Positions 17,767-19,589 of a stretch of 19,589 nt of DNA are shown piece after piece. The translations under genes were made by a program, and so were the position numbers. Within the stretch, counting starts at the first letter, position 1, and each line of letters begins with the position of its first letter. The notes beneath the pieces are model-generated. The model was not told the DNA's origin. It did not search any database and saw only the letters and a program-made list of their open reading frames with translations. The stretch comes from an uncultured Alphaproteobacteria bacterium (GTDB lineage: Bacteria > Pseudomonadota > Alphaproteobacteria > HIMB59 > GCA-002718135). The stretch spans positions 1 through 19,589 of the forward strand of contig CABYKC010000011.1 in assembly GCA_902519435.1 (NCBI GenBank), read 5' to 3'.

Positions 17767-19292
17767 TGAGAAAACTAAAAAACGTAACTATCCTAGGCGC
17801 AGGCACCGCCGGTTGGATTTCTGCATATATTCTGAGTGATTTTTTTTTCACAAATAAACAAAATGTAAAAGTAACAATTGTCGATCCTTCGAGTATTCCT
17901 ATAATTGGTGTTGGAGAAGGAACAACCGGAATATTTTATGATTTTTTAAAAAGATATAATTTAGATGAACTTGACTTTTTAAGAGAAACAAAAGCTACTC
18001 TAAAGTTTGGGATTGTTCATAAAGACTGGAAAGAACTAAATCATCAATATTATGGACCAATTGATGACCCACATTTGTTAGCATCTAAAAAAGACCCTGA
18101 AGATTTTGAATATTTAAATGTTTATGCAGTTGCTGCAGGTCGATCTGTTGCTGATGTACATTTACACACAAAACTAATGGAAACAAACAAAGTTCCTTTC
18201 AATCTTGAAAATAGCAGACCCGATTTAAAAAGCCCTTTTTTCTATGCTTATCATTTTGATAACCATCTTGTTGGAAATTATTTAAGAAAAAGATCAAAAA
18301 ATATAGAGATTCTTGATGAAGTTTATACTCATGCTTCATTAAATGAAAATGGAGAAATTGAAAAACTTCATTTTGAAAGCGGCAAAGAAATTGAAACTGA
18401 TTTAGTTTTAGATTGTACAGGCTTCAGAAAACTCCTCATAAATAAATTATATAATGTTGGATGGAAATCTTATCAAAAAAATTTACCAGTAAATAGAGCT
18501 ATGCCTTTCTTTTTAAAATTAGATGAAAAAAATATTAGTAATTATACTTTAGCTTGGGCACAAAAAAATGGTTGGATGTGGCAAATACCAACTCAAGAAA
18601 GAATTGGTGCTGGTTATGTATATTGTGATGATTTTACAAGTCCGGAAGAAGCAAAAATTGAAATAGAGAAAGTCTTAGGTCATGAAATAGAACCAAGAAA
18701 CGATATTAAATTTACTTCGGGTAGAATAGAAAAATCATGGGTAAAAAATTGTATTGCCATAGGATTAGCTTCTGGCTTTCTTGAGCCATTAGAAGCTACT
18801 TCAATCCATAGCACTTTGATACAAATGATTTTGTTTGCAACTGATTACCTTAAAGAAGAAATGGATTTTAATAATGAAAAAATAATGGATGAATTTAATG
18901 ATAGAGTGGGACGTCAGTTTGATGATTTTATGATCTTTCTTAATACTCATTATGTTTCTAATAGAGATGATAGTGATTTTTGGAAATATGTTAAAAATGA
19001 ATGTATTCACGAAGATACTTTGAGCCTAATTAATAAATGGAAAAATCAATTACCTAGGATGAGTGATTTCGAATTATATCTTTCAGGCCTTCCTCACGTC
19101 CAGTCACAACTTTATTATCCTGTTTTAGATGGCCTAGGCCTACTTCAAAAAGATGTTGCTAGGGAAGAAATGAATAATTTTAACTTAAAGCCCTTTGCAA
19201 GAGATGAATATAAAAGATTTAATGATCAGTATGATGATCAAATGAAAAGATTTATAAAGCACAATGATTATTTAGAATATGCATCACTTTAA
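17766..19292 (+). CDS. Flavin-dependent (tryptophan) halogenase family protein
   Basis: FAD-dependent enzyme of the tryptophan-halogenase family, 508 residues, close to the length of PrnA-type enzymes. The FAD site is GAGTAG (11-16), followed by IGVGEGT. By comparison with PrnA, the catalytic Lys79 corresponds to Lys80 (ATLKFGI) and the catalytic Glu346 to Glu343 (FLEPLEATSIHST). The halogenase motif WxWxIP is present as WMWQIP (270-275). The residues needed for hypohalous-acid chemistry are therefore retained. The substrate is unknown, and family members are common near sugar-uptake genes where no halogenated product has been shown. No flavin reductase partner is encoded in the window. Its ATG overlaps the stop of the ABC ATPase (TAATG), so it is made as part of the transporter operon. 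It is followed by 49 bp to a tRNA, with no evident terminator. Confidence 0.88.
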   Translation: MRKLKNVTILGAGTAGWISAYILSDFFFTNKQNVKVTIVDPSSIPIIGVGEGTTGIFYDFLKRYNLDELDFLRETKATLKFGIVHKDWKELNHQYYGPIDDPHLLASKKDPEDFEYLNVYAVAAGRSVADVHLHTKLMETNKVPFNLENSRPDLKSPFFYAYHFDNHLVGNYLRKRSKNIEILDEVYTHASLNENGEIEKLHFESGKEIETDLVLDCTGFRKLLINKLYNVGWKSYQKNLPVNRAMPFFLKLDEKNISNYTLAWAQKNGWMWQIPTQERIGAGYVYCDDFTSPEEAKIEIEKVLGHEIEPRNDIKFTSGRIEKSWVKNCIAIGLASGFLEPLEATSIHSTLIQMILFATDYLKEEMDFNNEKIMDEFNDRVGRQFDDFMIFLNTHYVSNRDDSDFWKYVKNECIHEDTLSLINKWKNQLPRMSDFELYLSGLPHVQSQLYYPVLDGLGLLQKDVAREEMNNFNLKPFARDEYKRFNDQYDDQMKRFIKHNDYLEYASL

Positions 19293-19341
19293 TAAATTAA
19301 AGCTTAATATTCATTTGTTTTGCATGTATACGCAATATTTA

Positions 19342-19418
19342 GGGCTCTTAGCTCAGTTGGTTAGAGCGCCCCGCTCATAACGGGGTGGTCCGGGGTTCAA
19401 GTCCCTGAGGGCCCACCA
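19342..19418 (+). tRNA. tRNA with anticodon CAT (tRNA-Ile2 or elongator tRNA-Met)
   Basis: A complete 77-base cloverleaf including an encoded CCA. The acceptor stem GGGCTCT/AGGGCCC has a T-G pair. The D arm is GCTC/GAGC, the anticodon stem CCCCG/CGGGG with loop CTCATAA (anticodon CAT at 19376-19378), and the T arm CGGGG/CCCTG with TTCAAGT. The paired first base (G1-C72) and the lack of the three G-C pairs typical of initiator tRNA in the anticodon stem rule out initiator Met. Lysidine-modified Ile2 and elongator Met share this anticodon; I cannot separate them with certainty. A possible -10, TATACG, lies at 19327-19332. Confidence 0.95.
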
Positions 19419-19588
19419 TTTAATTTTGTTGAAAAGTTAAATATAGTAAATATTAAAAAGAAAATTACACCAAATATAATTAAAAAATAATTGATATTAA
19501 AGCTTATTAAAGTACCAATGATAGTTGGGCCAATAAAGGAACCAATATTTTCACATATGCTATAACTTGCTACTCCAAAAACAATTAA
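19397..19588 (-). CDS. C-terminal end of a membrane transporter, probably MFS type (cut by window end)
   Basis: The minus strand is open from the window edge to a TGA at 19397-19399, giving 63 residues. The visible part has two hydrophobic segments, roughly residues 16-31 and 34-52, separated by SFNINY. It contains ENIGSFIGPTIIGTL, a pattern typical of the last pair of helices in major facilitator superfamily transporters. The last residues, from about GGPSGT, are encoded by the antisense of the tRNA 3' end: the stop codon lies in the tRNA T loop, so the overlap is 22 bp. The substrate cannot be judged. The family call rests on little sequence. Confidence 0.6.
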   Translation of the reverse strand, partial: LIVFGVASYSICENIGSFIGPTIIGTLISFNINYFLIIFGVIFFLIFTIFNFSTKLNGGPSGT

Positions 19589-19589
19589 A

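Noticed and set aside
19293..19341. Terminator after the halogenase-family gene
   Set aside because: Only short A+T symmetries (around AAGCTT and GTATAC) without a G+C stem or U-tract.
19342..19418. tRNA as attachment site of an integrated island covering 7400-19300
   Set aside because: No integrase, and I see no second copy of the tRNA 3' end in the window; only a genome-wide repeat search could revive the idea.
1..19589. CRISPR arrays, insertion sequences, phage genes
   Set aside because: No regularly spaced repeats, transposase or terminal inverted repeats, or phage genes were found on reading both strands; almost all sequence is accounted for by intact genes.

Overview
The window is a strongly A+T-rich stretch of bacterial chromosome with short or overlapping gene junctions. 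The gene order carB-carA / GatB-YqeY / dnaG / rpoD is one I associate with Alphaproteobacteria. Together with the base composition and tight packing, this suggests a streamlined, probably marine, alphaproteobacterium (Pelagibacterales- or HIMB59/AEGEAN-169-like). That placement is inference; no rRNA or other firm phylogenetic marker is used here.

Layout. (1) Housekeeping block, 1-7403. carB (N-terminal part, cut by the window start) and carA lie on the minus strand. From a shared 120-bp intergenic region the plus strand runs GatB/YqeY protein, dnaG, rpoD and a metallo-beta-lactamase-fold hydrolase. Each of these is separated from the next by at most 4 bp or overlaps it. (2) Carbohydrate module, 7400-19292. 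The minus-strand arm has a phytanoyl-CoA-dioxygenase-family enzyme, a MelA-like family 4 glycosidase (GH4) and a divergent PanB-like TIM-barrel protein, all overlapping. Divergently on the plus strand is a second GH4 enzyme, followed by a family-5 solute-binding protein, a strong intrinsic terminator, two DppB/DppC-type permeases, a fused two-domain ATPase, and a flavin-dependent (tryptophan) halogenase-family enzyme. (3) A tRNA with anticodon CAT, 19342-19418, followed by the C-terminal end of a convergent membrane transporter whose stop codon falls inside the tRNA gene.

How it fits together. A peptide-type (family 5) ABC importer next to a MelA-type GH4 enzyme matches the known Sinorhizobium meliloti melA-agp alpha-galactoside system. 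The simplest reading is import of an unphosphorylated alpha-galactoside or related glycoside, then NAD+/metal-dependent hydrolysis by two GH4 enzymes in the cytoplasm. Three further enzymes travel with it: the dioxygenase, the PanB-like protein that lacks the metal- and substrate-binding residues of true PanB, and the halogenase. They are not part of the classical system and suggest either a modified or decorated substrate or an unusual downstream route. No regulator and no galactose-pathway gene is present in the window.

Expression signals. Only the solute-binding protein has a strong Shine-Dalgarno sequence. A hairpin terminator directly after it probably limits readthrough into the transporter genes. 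The promoter between the two arms has a consensus -35 so placed that the minus-strand mRNA would be nearly leaderless.
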